Notes: generated from the sequence alone by a model not told the origin. A stretch of DNA of 64,000 nt from Orychophragmus violaceus (GCA_030180135.1 CM058236.1:58183728-58247727); one strand, 5' to 3'; counted from the first letter of the stretch, positions 46,303-58,117 are shown. Made by a program: numbers and translations.

Positions 46303-47931
46303 CTGTGGGTTTAATAGATTGAATCAGTAGCCTAGAATTCGATTAGAATGGTTTTTAATTGAATTGATGCTAGCTAGGATTCGTTTTGTTAATAAGAATC
46401 TCGGATTTGTTAGTTATCGAAAACGAAGAACTGTGTTTTCGCACAGCATTGATCGATGCACTGGGTGTGTCGATCGTTGCAACGCGAAAACGACAGAACT
46501 GATTTAGGGTTTTCGCACAGCATCGATCGGTGCACTGTGTGCATCGATGTGCACCGATCGATGCAGCGCGAAATGCCAAAGAAATTGTGTTTTTCGCATA
46601 GCGTCGATCGACACAAGTTTGTGTCGATCGATGCACCGCAAATTCGCCTAATTAAAGAATGGGTTTCGATTTAGAAATCGCACTGTATCGATCGACACAC
46701 TGGGTGCATCGATCGACACAGGCTGTGCGAAAGGATAGATCGGTTCAATTGGATTGAACCGGTTATCTCGCATGGTTATGTCGGTTTAATTCGATTAAAA
46801 TTCCCTGATACCCAACTGTATCGATCGGCACAGGTTTAGTGTTGGTCGACACATGCCTTGCGATTGGTTAATCGGTTCAATTGGATTGAACCGGTTATCA
46901 TGCTTGGTTAAGTCCGAACAGATCGGTTTAAATTGGATGAATTAGTTCAATTGGATTGAACTGATTATCGCAATTAAAATAAACCAATTGGGTTAAGATC
47001 AGTTTGATCTGATAAGTCGGTTCAATTGGATTGAACCGGTTATCAAAATTGTCTTCGATTTAGGTATATGTCGACCGTCACACATGGGTTGTGTCGATCG
47101 ACATGACCGGTTCAATGAACCGGGTTAATTGGATTAACCGGTTATTGAAGTACGGTTTTGTTTGGTGGTGTCGATCGACAGACAGAGTCTACGTCGATCG
47201 ACACAGTATTCGAAATTCTGGTTGTTGAACCTTGAATTTGCAGAAACCAAACTAGACCTAAATCTTGATCAAAGCTTAGCTTCAATATGGTCAACTGTCA
47301 AGACTCATTTCGTTGTGTGATGGTCTAGCCAAGAGCTTGGTGTCCACAATTACGTGAGAAAGGCAGGTAGTTATGTTGATGGACTTGCGGTGCTTGACAT
47401 CAACAATTACATGACCTAATAGATTGATTTGCTAACCTTTCAGAGTTTAGTTTCCTCAACTAAATATCAAGTAACCTTGATGTCTTGCCCAATTTTGTCT
47501 ACTGTCAAAACTCGTGTCGTTTGTTGGATAGTCTTGGAGTCCTTGGTATCCACTGCTACATGAGTAAGGCAGGTGGTCATTGACAGACTTGCAGTGAAAC
47601 TGTCAGTGATCATAAGACAGAAAAGATTGGTTTTACTTGACTGGGCTATCAGAAGTTCTGGGCCCGGAGACATCAGAGTGGATTAGACATAGTTTATCTC
47701 ATCCACAACCAAGAGTTGTACTGAGTACAATTAACAATGAATTGCTTACCTAGATAACTAAAGTTTGGGTAATGGCGAGTCGCCCACTCAGATTTTGGTG
47801 AAGTATGGATCTTGGATCATTGTATTCATAGAGGAAACATTGTTTGAATATAATGCGAGTTCTCTTATTAGATAAGATTTCTCATCATATACATAACTAA
47901 ATCTTTGTTTTTTTTTCTTGGATTTCAGCTT
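46303..47931 (+). other. Leader of copia 2
   Basis: Noncoding between primer site and gag. Holds the motif cluster, the repeated GGTTCAATTGGATTGAACC palindromes, and just before gag a pyrimidine run ending TTTCAG (47906-47928) that looks like a 3' splice site; a spliced gag leader is possible but unproved. Confidence 0.6.
46447..47202. repeat. Cluster of CGATCGAT motifs in copia 2 leader
   Basis: Pairs with core starts 46450/46471 (21), 46605/46625 (20), 46689/46710 (21), 46822/46843 (21), 47072/47095 (23) and 47172/47194 (22), plus a triple at 46524, 46544 and 46555. Pairs are interleaved with GCGAAA/TTTTCGC words and with a GGTTCAATTGGATTGAACCG palindrome that itself recurs about five times (46740-47130). 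Confidence 0.9.
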
Positions 47932-48798
47932 ATGTCTATGAATACTTTCTCGTTGCGATCCGTCCTTGAGAAGGACAAGTTAAATGGATCCAACTTCCTG
48001 GATTGGTATCGGAATCTGAGATTCATTCTCAAGCAGGAGAGCAAGGACTATGTCCTTGAAAAGGCTCTTCCAGAAAGGCTTGAGACCAATCGCTCGCATG
48101 CAGTATATAATGCTTGGAATAAGCATTATATTGATGTGGTAGATGTGCGTGGTCTGATGTTGGCCACCATGAACTCGGACTTGAAGAGTCAATACGAGAA
48201 CATGGAGTCGCCAATAGAGATGATCACCAGCCTGAAACTGAAGTTCCAGGATCTGGCACGAGTTGAGAGATTCCAGATGGTGAAGTCTCTAACTGAGTGC
48301 AAGCTACCAGAGGATGCTCCAGTAAGTCCTCATGTCATTAAACTGATGGGTTACATTGATAACCTGGGGAGACTGGAATGTCCTGTCAGCTTAGAGTTGG
48401 CTACTGACATCATTCTGCAGTCACTGCCGTCAAGCTATGATAAGTTCATTAAGAACTATATCAAGAAAGGCTTGACGAAGACGTTAACTGAGCTGCATGG
48501 CATGCTCAAAACAGCAGAGCAAGACGTCATAAAGGGTAAAAGATTTGAGAAATCTTGTGTTGGCAAGGGTAGAGGCAGGGCCGTCCAGATTTGGAATCAG
48601 GATAAGCCTGTGTCATCTTATAAACCCAAGTCAGGCCCATCTGGTGTTAGAAAATGCTTTTACTGCGATGAGTCAGGGCATTGTAGGAGAGATTGCATTA
48701 AATTCTTGGAAGATTCACAAGAGATGAAGGAGATGTATGGTACTTCTTCTTCAGGTATTGTGTTATTAATTCAAGTCTACGTAAGTATTGGATACTAG
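47932..48798 (+). CDS. Copia 2 gag with zinc knuckle, intact ORF
   Basis: 288 codons from MSMNTFSLRSVLEKDKLNGS; an upstream in-frame Met (47905) is less likely because the family start aligns with 47932. Same order as copia 1 gag: NGSNFLDWYRNLRFILKQES, YVLEKALP, YNAWNKHYIDVVDVRGLM, SPHVIKLMGYIDNLGRL, ILQSLPSSYDKFIKNYIKKG, basic linker, CX2CX4HX4C knuckle (CFYCDESGHCRRDC, about 48655-48697). It ends shortly after at GIVLLIQVYVSIGY. No internal stop, while everything downstream is decayed. Confidence 0.9.
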   Translation: MSMNTFSLRSVLEKDKLNGSNFLDWYRNLRFILKQESKDYVLEKALPERLETNRSHAVYNAWNKHYIDVVDVRGLMLATMNSDLKSQYENMESPIEMITSLKLKFQDLARVERFQMVKSLTECKLPEDAPVSPHVIKLMGYIDNLGRLECPVSLELATDIILQSLPSSYDKFIKNYIKKGLTKTLTELHGMLKTAEQDVIKGKRFEKSCVGKGRGRAVQIWNQDKPVSSYKPKSGPSGVRKCFYCDESGHCRRDCIKFLEDSQEMKEMYGTSSSGIVLLIQVYVSIGY

Positions 48799-51700
48799 TT
48801 GTGGTACTGATATTTTGAAATATGCAGGACCTAAGCGACAGTAGAACGTTGAAGAAAGGACAAGTGGAACTGCGTGTCTGGTATGAAGCAATGGTTGCTG
48901 CATGAGCCGTAGAGATTCTCCACTTGTAGGATCCTTTCATACTTGGTTTTAGAAATTAAGTAATTGCTACTATGTATCTGCCTTTTGCAGAAATGTCTTT
49001 CATTTTCTTGTAAGAATTTGGATGTTTTTCATTTTGATAAAAAACAAGCTTTGTTCTTTAGATCTTAATGAAATATTCTATGGTAGCACCCCATTTGGAA
49101 TGGGTTTTATATCTTGAACCAATGTACGCTTGTACACATAACATAAATACCAAACACTTTAAGTCTGATGACTTGAAGTCGATTTTTCCTTAGCATAGTC
49201 ATTTTTCCACACAAGGTGAAGCGGATTCAGAAGCTCCATAGTTTTGGACTCATTTGATTATTAATCATTTGAGATATGAATTCTGCTCACTAGGCCAAAT
49301 GACTAAGGCCCCTTTTAGCAGAGCTAAAAGAAACGGGCCAGAGGCTTATTGGGCCTTACACATACTGATGTATGCGGCCCAATGAGCATGAGTGCCAGAG
49401 GAAATCTTCTGTACTTCATTACCTTATTGATGGCATTAATAAGTATGACTGTGTTCATCAAGATGAGACACGAGCAGGAATCCATTGAGGAGTTCCAAGA
49501 TGAAGTATAGAACCAATTTGACAGAAGTATTAAGATCCTCGATAGAATCGCGGAGGAAGATACTTGAGTCAAGAATTGGGTGATCATCTGAAAGAATGAA
49601 TCAGATCTTATTAGATATGATCCGATTAATGATGAGTCACATGAATCTTCTATAATTATTTAAGAATACGTTCTAAAATGTCTGTCTTTGCGCAGAAAAG
49701 GGTTTCTATCAGAATCAGTGAAGAACACCACATTGGATGTGGATTGGGTGATTTCCAAATTTGTTTTTCTGATTAATTGGGATTGCAAGGTTTGTGTAAG
49801 ACAGTAGTCAATAAACAAACTTGAACCCAAATATGATGAGTTCTACCTCGCTGGTTGTCCTAGGGAAACCAAGGCTTAGTACTTCTGTTGTCCAGAACTG
49901 TATCTTTTGAGAAAGATAATACTTTCTCAAAGGAACAGTGGGAGTAACAGTACACATCGAAGAAATTCGATAAACACATGAGGCTGCTCGACCTGTTGAG
50001 GGAGAGCAGCGGTGAGATCTACAAAGTGCTGTAGGATCTACACCTGTGGAGCCTGAAAATCGCAGATCCGAAAGGATCCGTCACTAACTCGAGAGTGATT
50101 TCTCGTAGCCGATTGTCGTGATCTGTTGATCATTTAAAGGTGACGTGCATGCGAAATTCAAAGAAGTGATGGTGAGCCCCAACTCCGAAAATTGGCTGGG
50201 TATGCATGTTAGCTTCACCGATCCATCTCTGGATTGAAGCAAACATCTTGGAGTTGAAATCAACATTCTGATAATGTGGTCAAAAGTTTTGACTTGATCA
50301 GGAAGAATTGAAACCATGCGTTTACAAGAAGACTAGTGGGAGCGTAATTGCAATTCTCACACTGTATGTTGATAACATACTTAATCTCATAAACGACGTT
50401 CTGACACTAAAGTCTTGTCAAGATTTGGGTCGGAAGTCAGGTTTAACGATGGACATGGGAGAAGGCCATAAAAGTTCTTGGAATAAGGATCCATTGGAAT
50501 GGATCAGAAAGGCTAATTGGATCGTGTCAAAAACCTTATGGTAATAAGGTATTAGACAGTTCAAATGTGCTTGATTCCAAGAATGGCTTCATACCAAAGG
50601 TCTTATGGCAATAATATTAGCAAGATGAAGTGTTTTGAACACTGGCTGAACTAATATTAATGAGTGTGATTGCTAATGCTGCTGCAATAGAATCCATCAT
50701 GAATGCCATATTTTGCGCTCGTCTAGATGCAGCTTACGCATATAGGATGGCGAGAAAATACCAATATGTTCCGATAATAGTCACTGAACAGTTACCAGAA
50801 ATATCCCAAGTGTTTGAGAAACACTTAGGATAGGTTCGTGGTGAACTAAAGAAGTGACGAACCAGTTGAAAGTAGTTAGACGGACAAAGACGATTCCCGG
50901 TTCCCACCTGGTTATGTCTCTCTGTCTGAATGGCGGTGCTATCTGTTGGACAGGCTCCAAGCAGTGGACCGCAGAATAGTGCTTTTATCTGAATGGCGGT
51001 GTGGTTTGTTGAAATCGTTTCAAGCAATAACACCGCACTCTCTCCCACAACCTAAGCACGGAATTTATTCTGAGTGCTGTAGGTATAAGATATCTGAAGA
51101 GATGATCTTGATTCCAGTGGGAGTTATTTTAGTTATGTTGTAAACTTTACATAGACATGCTTTGGTAGTGTTAATGTAAGTTAAAACTGACATCGGTATT
51201 ATTTAATTATTGGATAATTAAATAATAGTCCCAAAAGTATTTTATGGTCATTTTATAGGTCATCAAGTTGAGGATTTGATCATGAAACCCTATAAGTAAA
51301 AGGATGACATAAATTATGATTGTCCCTAGTCGAGATTGTCAAAGTGGGACACTGACAACCGCGAGAGACTAGATTGTGAGGTGACTGTTGACTAAGTTTC
51401 ATGGAGTCAATGATATGAATATCACAGTCAGTCACATAGATATATGTTGGTGAACATATGATCGGACATGACCCACTAATGAGAACTCTACAGGATAGTT
51501 ATATCTGTGTCATGAGAGTTACTCATTGCGACTATAGAGTATAGTCCTTAGACCTGAGTTCATCATGCTTTCTAGCATATGAATTGGTGCGTTTTGACCT
51601 TGTCAAACGCCGTTCCGTAACTGGCGGCTATAACGGCATTGCTCATGCGTATCATGAAGTATGTGTAGAAACAGGGATGGAACAAGATGGGATTTGTCCC

Positions 51701-51921
51701 TCATGTATAACGGGAGATAAATATCTCAGGGCCCATTGAAGATTTGATACTGAGAAAATGCATGGCCGTGCTCAAACGAGGTGATTGTCAGTCGTTTGTT
51801 ATATCAGTATAGATCAGGAATTCGATGAACATGATGTTGGCTATAATAAGGATGACACAATTTCTTGCCTTATGCCATATCGAGATGTAGCGACAAAGGG
51901 ATTATGGGAATAGATGATTCC
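48799..51921 (+). pseudogene. Decayed copia 2 pol
   Basis: Recognisable scraps: integrase GLLGLTHTDVCGPMSMSARG at about 49340-49400; RT YVDNILNLI-type segment at 50356-50385 (LTLYVDNILN, with Asn replacing the second catalytic Asp); RNase H-like sequence around 50640-51050, partly duplicated (ACCGCA/CTATCTGTTGGACAGG words). Many stops and frameshifts. Confidence 0.7.
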
Positions 51922-51925
51922 AGTA

Positions 51926-51937
51926 CAAGTGGGAGAT
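51926..51937 (+). other. Polypurine tract of copia 2
   Basis: CAAGTGGGAGAT immediately before the 3' LTR. Confidence 0.85.
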
Positions 51938-52572
51938 TGTTGGGATTATGTCCTGAAATCACATTATACTTACTCTAAAGATAGTTGTATTGTCGAGATC
52001 GGACAATTCATGTGATATTGGGTAGTCGTAATGTTTTGCTAGAAACCTCTTATGACAAATGAGTTGTGACTCATTTCTAGTATCGTGTGAACCTACAGGG
52101 TCACACACCTAAGCAAGCTGGATACACTTTGTATGGGATTGATCATTGGCATATGATCCGATCGATGTGTATTGGATACACATTGAATTGAGTTTTAAGA
52201 GGTGTGTCGATCGATGCAAGGGGTGCAACGATCGACACAAGGTCGAAACCGAAACTGAAGTTACGGTTTTGTAAACCGTGGGCCTATTTATAGGAGCTAG
52301 GTTACACGACCTAAAAAGATCGAGCCGTTGGTGTTGCTTCTAAGAGAGAAAGCAGAGACACAGAAACTCAAAATCCACAGGAGATCCGATCACCGGTACT
52401 AGCATCCCGGCGGATTCCAGCTTGTGTGCGTGTGGACTACGATAGAGGCGCAGCGATTGAGGCGCTCTAGATCTCGTTTACCTGCTCCAATTTCCGCTGC
52501 CAATCTCCAGGTAATCACGAGGTCAGTTCTTGGATTCAATCACCTAGACCCAGGATCCTAGGGAAACCAACA
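51938..52572 (+). repeat. 3' LTR of copia 2
   Basis: 635 bp, six substitutions from the 5' LTR by eye. Motif pair cores 52208 and 52229 (21 bp). Confidence 0.95.
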
Positions 52573-53887
52573 ACTTTCTCTTCATCGCCTAATAATTCTC
52601 TGAAAATGAAGATAACAAATCAGGGAATTTACCTTAAGTTTTTCATTCTCCCTCTTAATGTCATGCACCTGCCAATTTATCTTCTCAGCCTCCTCAACAC
52701 GTTTAGTCAGCCTCCCTATCTCTTCCTGGACTCCTAATACCCATGGTTGACGGAAATCCAACCCATCATCCTACCAATGAAAAACATGGCTTAGTTAATC
52801 AAAGACAGAGTTTAATAAATATATTTGTAACACCAAGTGTTAGTCAGACGTACCTTGAAGTGGTTGCAGGTGAAGAATCTCTTCCCTGGCATAGTGTCGA
52901 AGCCTTCATTTTCACACACCTCATCCACAATGCTCCCACCGCATGGGCATTGTGTGGGAATGTCGTATTCAGCATCAGCAACATAACCGAGCATATCATA
53001 GTATGCCTTCAACTTCGTCATCTCCCTCCTGTATAGATCAGTCATCTGCAAGAGATAACAAACCAATTAGAATGTGCATTTCATTCATTTCTTCATGACC
53101 AGTGTGCAATAATTACTCAAGAACAATATTATCATAGATTCCAAGCAGTGTGAACTACTGCTTGAAGAGCAATCGTTGCAGAGAACAACAAATAAACAGA
53201 AAAAGACTTAAAACCTTAACTCATAAACTAACAACGAGCTATATCTGAACCCTAAAGCGAGTTACACACAGCACAAGTTAAATCGAATCCCTAAATCAAA
53301 CCCGTGAACACAAAACCCTAATCGATTTGGGAATCTTTGTGTAAACCCTAAATCGAACGCCCCTGTGGGTTCTATACGGGCAATCGAAGCCTAAATGTGG
53401 CAAAATCAACTAAAAAAACGCATAACCCTAATTTTGGAGGCGATACGAACCCTAAACCTAAATCGATTTGGGGATTCTGATGCAACCGGACCATAAAATG
53501 CACAAACACTGTCGAGACATACCTGATTGAAGTTGTAGAACACGATTCTCAGCTCGAATTCACACCAAAAGTCACCCTTCTCACTATCGCCACAAAATTG
53601 CCTCCAGAAGAAACTAGGGTTTTTTTTTCTGTTGGATTCGCAAATGACAAAAATCAAAGTCAAAAACGCGATGAGAGGAAAGACTCTGGTGGAGGCAGAA
53701 GGTTTGCTCCAAAAACACGCTAAAAACAGCCTATTCGAACTAGCCACGTGTCTTAAACCGAGTCCTAAAACCTCTAATATAACAACTCGGTTGTTAACTT
53801 AATTCTTGTTTTTCATTTTTTTTTTTAGAATTAGCCTTGAATACTGAGCTAAGAACTAGTTAACAACCTCCATTGCACTTGCTCTTA

Positions 53888-55079
53888 TGTTTTGGAGTTC
53901 GTTTAAGGGTGCAACTGGATTGCTGATTTTCTGAATGGAATGTTGTGGAATTGGTCATTCATGTGAATTACACAAAAATATTACCAGTTATGTGAAATAT
54001 AAATTATTTTTGATTCCACAAATACATGTGGAATAGGTGGAATAAATTATGAATCATGTTAAAACTCATTCATAATAAAAAAGGTAGAGGAATAGAAAGG
54101 AATCAATGGGATACAAATAAAATAATATAGTAAATAGGTTGGAAAATAGTTTTTTCACGGCAGACATAAACAAAAAAAAAATTGATTATTGTCTCGTACT
54201 TAATTATATGCTTCTATAAGTTTTTGTAAACTTCTTAGCATTATTAATATTCAACTTTATTTAAACTATAAAACAATGCAAATCAATATCTAGAAGAAAA
54301 AAAAAGAAAATCAAAAGAAAATGTTAATATTTTACTTAATTTGATGTTTATCCATTTTAAAGGTGTGTTTAGTTAAGATGTTAAAATTGTGATTCAATTT
54401 TTTGATAATCTATTGTTATTTAATTTTATGATATTTATTAATATATTTATATCTAATTATTATTATTTAGTTTAATTAAACTTTTTTTACATTCCATATT
54501 ATTCCTTTAAAAAGTTACCATTTGTATTACAAAAACATTTCTCTACAATTATTCATTCCATTCATTTTATTCCATAACTTCTATTATCCCATTTATATGT
54601 ATTCCATTTTTTAAAATTCCTCCCATTCAGAATATTCATAAAAGTGACTACCATTTATACCATAAGTCCTTTATCTTCTTAAGACACTATATTCCTAATA
54701 GACCTTTTGGATAACTCAAAAAAGTTTCAAATAGTAGGTCAAAAAATTGTTACACTATTCTAATTATTTTGTAAATACAAACATTAACGATAAAAGTTTG
54801 GCACCGATTTGAAAAAAATGTTACTTGTTAAACAAAATCATTAGAACTACGTTAAATTTTTAACATGAAATATAAAAATCCATCATTGCCCTCAAATCAT
54901 TTTTCTTAAATTAATAGGACAAACTCTAATTTGTTTTCATTTCTCTTCTCATTTTCTTCTCTCTTTTATTCATTGTCATAATCAAAGCGCTAGGATATAA
55001 TCTTAAATTTCTCAAAAACAAGATATATGAGACCGAAGAAAATGCACACAATTTGTTAACGGAGTTCAGCTAAATTTTG
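53888..55079. other. AT-rich spacer with an imperfect fold-back
   Basis: No gene. From about 53923 to 54645 words of the type GGAAT/ATTCC occur in opposite orientation in the two halves, and TTCTGAATGG (53929) faces CCATTCAGAA (54627). This may be an old MITE; I could not define target duplications. Confidence 0.35.
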
Positions 55080-55353
55080 TGTACGTTTATGTATCTATTA
55101 CAAATATTTATATTAATAACCAGAAAATTACAACATTCTCAACTCACACCTAACATTCGAATACACTCAAGAAATTATACTAAGTTTTTTTACAATTTAT
55201 TTATTTATTTTTTTTCTTTTCTTTTCTTTCTTATCTCTCTATTATTCTTTTTGTTTTTGGATTTTGGGATGAATTATGAGACTCTCCTTGTCTAGGTATT
55301 TATAGGAAAATTGTGGAGATGTTGTTAAACAACATTTGCCACATTTGTTGACA
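55080..55353 (-). repeat. Probable 3' LTR (part) of a decayed copia element
   Basis: On the minus strand the LTR would begin TGTCAACAAATGTGG at 55353, preceded by a purine-rich tract (GAGGGAGGTGGAGAAG, 55381-55397). It contains a good TATA box, TATAAATA, at 55297-55304. The lower end is not defined. Confidence 0.5.
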
Positions 55354-55639
55354 TGAGAAGAAACTCTTTTTAATTTTACTTCTCCACCTCCCTCACTGTC
55401 CAAATCACAGTTCTAGTCACCTTGTTGAATTATGTGGCACTGTGCAAGGACATTTTATTAAAGACTGATTTCAATCTGTCTTCACACCTTGATCAATGTA
55501 ACATGTCTTCAGTAACAAACCAATTGAGGTTAGACATAACTTCAGCTTATCATACAACACGATCTTTGTTAACATGTCTGATGGGTTCTTACTTCTTGAG
55601 ATCTTCTCAAGCACTAACACTTCATCTTCTTAAGCCGAT

Positions 55640-57233
55640 CTGATGAAATGATACCGAGATCGTGTTTCATCCGAGCATGGTAAACAAGATTATTTGCCAA
55701 GTCAATGAAATTCTTACTGTCACAGTAACACACTTTTCTCTTGGTCATGACCTAACTCTTATAAAATGACTGTAAATTATCTCCTTTGTTGCCTCTGTCA
55801 CCGTAACGTACTCAGCTCCATAGCTTGATAGAACTACAATTTTCTGTAACTTTAAAACCCATCAAATTGCAATACTACCAAAAGTGTAAACATGGCCGAA
55901 CGTACTCTTCCTACTAACAATGTAACCTCCATTGTCAGCATCAACATATCCATGCAATCCAATCTCTGACTTCTTGAAATATAGCAATAAACTTGGATTT
56001 CCCTTCAAATACCTTAAAATCCACTTAACAACTTCTCAATGTTCCTTTTCAGGATTACTCATAAACCTTCTAACGACTCCCACTGCATGTGCAATGTTTG
56101 GTCTTGTACATATAATCGCGTACATCATGCTGCCAATAGCAGAAGCATATGGAACTCTATCCATATATTACATCTCGTATTCAGTCACCGGGGACTGATC
56201 TTTGGATAACCGAAAATGACTTGCCAGAGGAGTACTTACTGGCTTCGCGTAATCCATATTAAACCTCTTGAGGACTTCCTTCACATTCTCCTCTTGTGAT
56301 AACTTTAGACCCTCCGTTCTTCTACTAATTCTTATCCCAAGAATTTGTCTTGCTTCTTCAAGGTTTTTCATCACAAACTATTTTGAGAGTTTCACCTTCA
56401 AGTTTTGTAATACCATTTTCTCCTTAGGAAAATCACCTAAATCCCATGTATGATTGGAAATCAAAGAGTCCATCTCATCATTTATTGCAAGCTCCCACTA
56501 AATCGATTCATTCACTTACATTGCTTCTTTATAACATTCATGCATGCCTCTATATGTGAGCATAATGTAGTTGAGTGATGGAGAAATCTTACTGGTTTCT
56601 TGATGATTATGTCTGACCATCGTAACTCTATGATTGGCCTACATGGGATCTCTTCTGAATCATCATTTTCATGTGCCTCACTTTTCTCTTCTTGAGAATC
56701 TTGTTCTTTTGTTGTTGTTGTTGTTGTATCCTGCTACAAACTCAGGTGCCACAATATCTCTCAAATCAACAGTTATACACTCCTTTCTGGAGATTTCTTT
56801 TAGCTTATCCTCGTACAACGCTTCTTCGTTGACCACAACATTTTTGCTGTAGATGATATTCTAATTTTCGTCATCACAAAACTGATAACCGAACTCTGTG
56901 GTACCATAACCAATGAAGTAACACTTCTTCGATTTTACATCAAGTTTACTTCTTGCAGCATCATCAATGTGAACATAAGCTAAGCAACCAAATACTTTAA
57001 GATAAAAAGGTCTACTCTCTTTCCGCTCCACCCTTCTCAAGGATTTTGAATCCCAACGGAACAGACAATCCTCAGTTTAGTAAGAAAGTCGTGATATTGA
57101 TTGCATCCATCCAAAACGTCTTAGGCAATCCGCGGTTCATTCTCATGCTCTTTGCACGCTCATTCAAGGTTATGTTCTTTCTTTTAGCTATTCCATTCAG
57201 TTGAGGCGTTCCATGAACAGTCTTAACCATCTT
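55640..57233 (-). pseudogene. Decayed copia pol (integrase, RT, RNase H)
   Basis: Integrase end at 57230-57072 (HGTPQLNGIAKRKNITLNER, GLPKTFWMDAINITTFLLN); RT start ELAINDEMDSLISNHTW near 56480; then RT joins directly to the far end of the domain, KNLEEARQILGIRISRRTEG (56360), so the catalytic palm is deleted. This is followed by YASAIGSMMYAIICTRPNIA (about 56140-56080), ILRYLKGNPSLLLYF and the RNase H-like DADN...RKST (to about 55800). Several stops. Older than copia 1 and 2, to judge by decay. Confidence 0.75.
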
Positions 57234-57330
57234 TGTAACATACTGGGCCCAGCCCATTTGAGAAAGGCTTAAATGAATTAATTTGGCTACCTATGTCACC
57301 AAAGTGCACTTACCTTTTCGGTCACTTGTC

Positions 57331-57402
57331 CAGAGAGAACTCCAGAGTTAAGCGTGCTTGAGCTGGAGTAGTCAAAGGATGGGTGACCTACCGGGAAGTG
57401 AC
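57331..57402 (+). ncRNA. 5S rRNA-derived segment in Cassandra LTR 1
   Basis: AGAACTCCAGAGTTAAGCGT, GCTTGAGCTGGAGTAGT and GGATGGGTGACCTACCGGGA follow plant 5S rRNA closely. The internal pol III promoter parts (A box AAGCGTGCTTG, the intermediate element and the C box GGATGGGTGACC) are all present. The 5' third of 5S is more diverged. Family knowledge: such LTRs can give pol III transcripts. Confidence 0.8.
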
Positions 57403-57836
57403 TCACGGTATCATGCGAGTGAGGACAAAACATGGGAAAAGGTCACTTGGTGATTGCAGGGTCAGTAAATTGCGCGGTCGGGCCTACGAAAAATAACGCA
57501 CCGACCGTCGGACAGGGGTGGGGCCCACGAGCCCGATAGAGGGATGGGTGACTCACCGGTTGGGGCGGACGGGGCGTTACAAGTGGTATCAGAGCCCAGG
57601 GAAGTCAAACCGATTCTGTCTCGGGAGACAATCCTGGGGTTTGAGGGTTATGCCTGCTCCGGTTATGAATCGGAGGGTCAGAGATGAACCCTAACAAGAT
57701 GCGGAATTCGGGGAAGAATTCCCATTAAGTGGGGAGAATTGTAACATACTGGGCCCGTCCCATTTGAGAAAGGCTTAAATGAATTAATTTGGCTACCTAA
57801 GTCACCAAAGTGCACTTACCTTTTCGGTCACTTGTC

Positions 57837-57908
57837 CAGAGAGAACTCCAGAGTTAAGCGTGCTTGAGCTGAAGTAGTCAAAGGATGGGTGACCTACCGG
57901 GAAGTGAC
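57837..57908 (+). ncRNA. 5S rRNA-derived segment in Cassandra LTR 2
   Basis: Same segment as in LTR 1 with a G/A change in the GAGCTGRAGTAG word; promoter boxes retained. Confidence 0.8.
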
Positions 57909-58117
57909 TCACGGTATCATGCGAGTGAGGACAAAACATGGGAAAAGGTCACGTGGTGATTGCAGGGTCACTAAATTGCTCGGTCAGGCCTACGAAAAAT
58001 AACGCACCAACCGTCAGACAGGGTGGGGCCCACGAGCCCGATAGAGGGATGGGTGACTCACCGGTAGGGGCGGACGGGGCGTTACAAGTTTAAAGAACTA
58101 ATCCCATTGTGTTCAAT

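Larger units (their letters stand above)
45655..52572 (+). mobile_element. Ty1/copia retrotransposon 2, gag-only
   Basis: Complete structure on the plus strand: 635-bp LTRs (45655-46289 and 51938-52572) with TG...CA ends, perfect 5-bp target duplication ACTTT (45650-45654 and 52573-52577), primer-binding site for initiator tRNA-Met and polypurine tract. Gag is open (47932-48798); protease, integrase, RT and RNase H persist only as scraps. I count six LTR differences by eye (about 0.9%), so it is older than copia 1 but still recent. LTR sequence differs from copia 1, though gag, polypurine tract and the motif cluster show they are related families. Confidence 0.95.
45526..53045 (-). pseudogene. 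GRF zinc-finger/coiled-coil gene of the Harbinger element, split by copia 2
   Basis: Exon 53045-52854 encodes MTDLYRREMTKLKAYYDMLG, then CPCGGSIVDEVCENEGFDTM and PGKRFFTCNHFK, and exon 52770-52633 encodes DDGLDFRQPWVLGVQEEIGR with a heptad-like helix (VEEAEKINWQVHDIKRENEK). Together these form a GRF-type zinc ribbon (CxCGG, FFTC) plus coiled coil. The last exon (45609-45526) adds AEVVLLTRRVIVLEKVSLEA to a stop. Copia 2 inserted beside a short exon between them (TSD at 52573-52577), next to a possible splice donor. An upstream first exon may lie at 53400-53747. GRF zinc ribbons bind single-stranded nucleic acid in other proteins; a role in transposition is inference. Confidence 0.7.
42228..53884 (-). 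mobile_element. PIF/Harbinger DNA transposon with three genes, split by copia 2
   Basis: Terminal inverted repeats GAGCAAGTGCAATGG at 42228-42242 and 53870-53884, perfect over 15 bp, with target duplication TTA (42225-42227 and 53885-53887) as expected for this superfamily. Without the 6918-bp copia 2 and its target duplicate the element is about 4.7 kb. All genes are on the minus strand: a GRF zinc-finger/coiled-coil gene first, then a Myb/SANT-like gene, then the DDE transposase. The latter two carry nonsense codons, so the copy is not autonomous. Confidence 0.92.
57234..58086 (+). mobile_element. Cassandra-type TRIM retrotransposon with 5S rRNA-like LTRs
   Basis: Two LTRs (57234-57581, 348 bp; 57740-58086, 347 bp) with TGTAACA...TTACA ends enclose only 158 bp. 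The internal part starts with the primer site TGGTATCAGAGC (57584-57595) and ends in the purine tract AAGTGGGGAGAAT. Each LTR holds a 5S rRNA-derived segment, the hallmark of Cassandra. No coding capacity. By eye the LTRs differ at about eleven positions (about 3%). The flanking pentamers are ATCTT and AGTTT, not a clean duplication. It sits in the integrase of the decayed copia element. Confidence 0.9.

Noticed and set aside
53406..53747. 113-codon minus-strand ORF as an independent gene
   Set aside because: It lies inside the Harbinger TIRs upstream of the GRF gene and is better read as leader or first exon of that gene.
57295..57405. Genuine 5S rRNA gene
   Set aside because: The 5' third is diverged, the segment sits in both LTRs of a TRIM, and no pol III T-run terminator follows directly.
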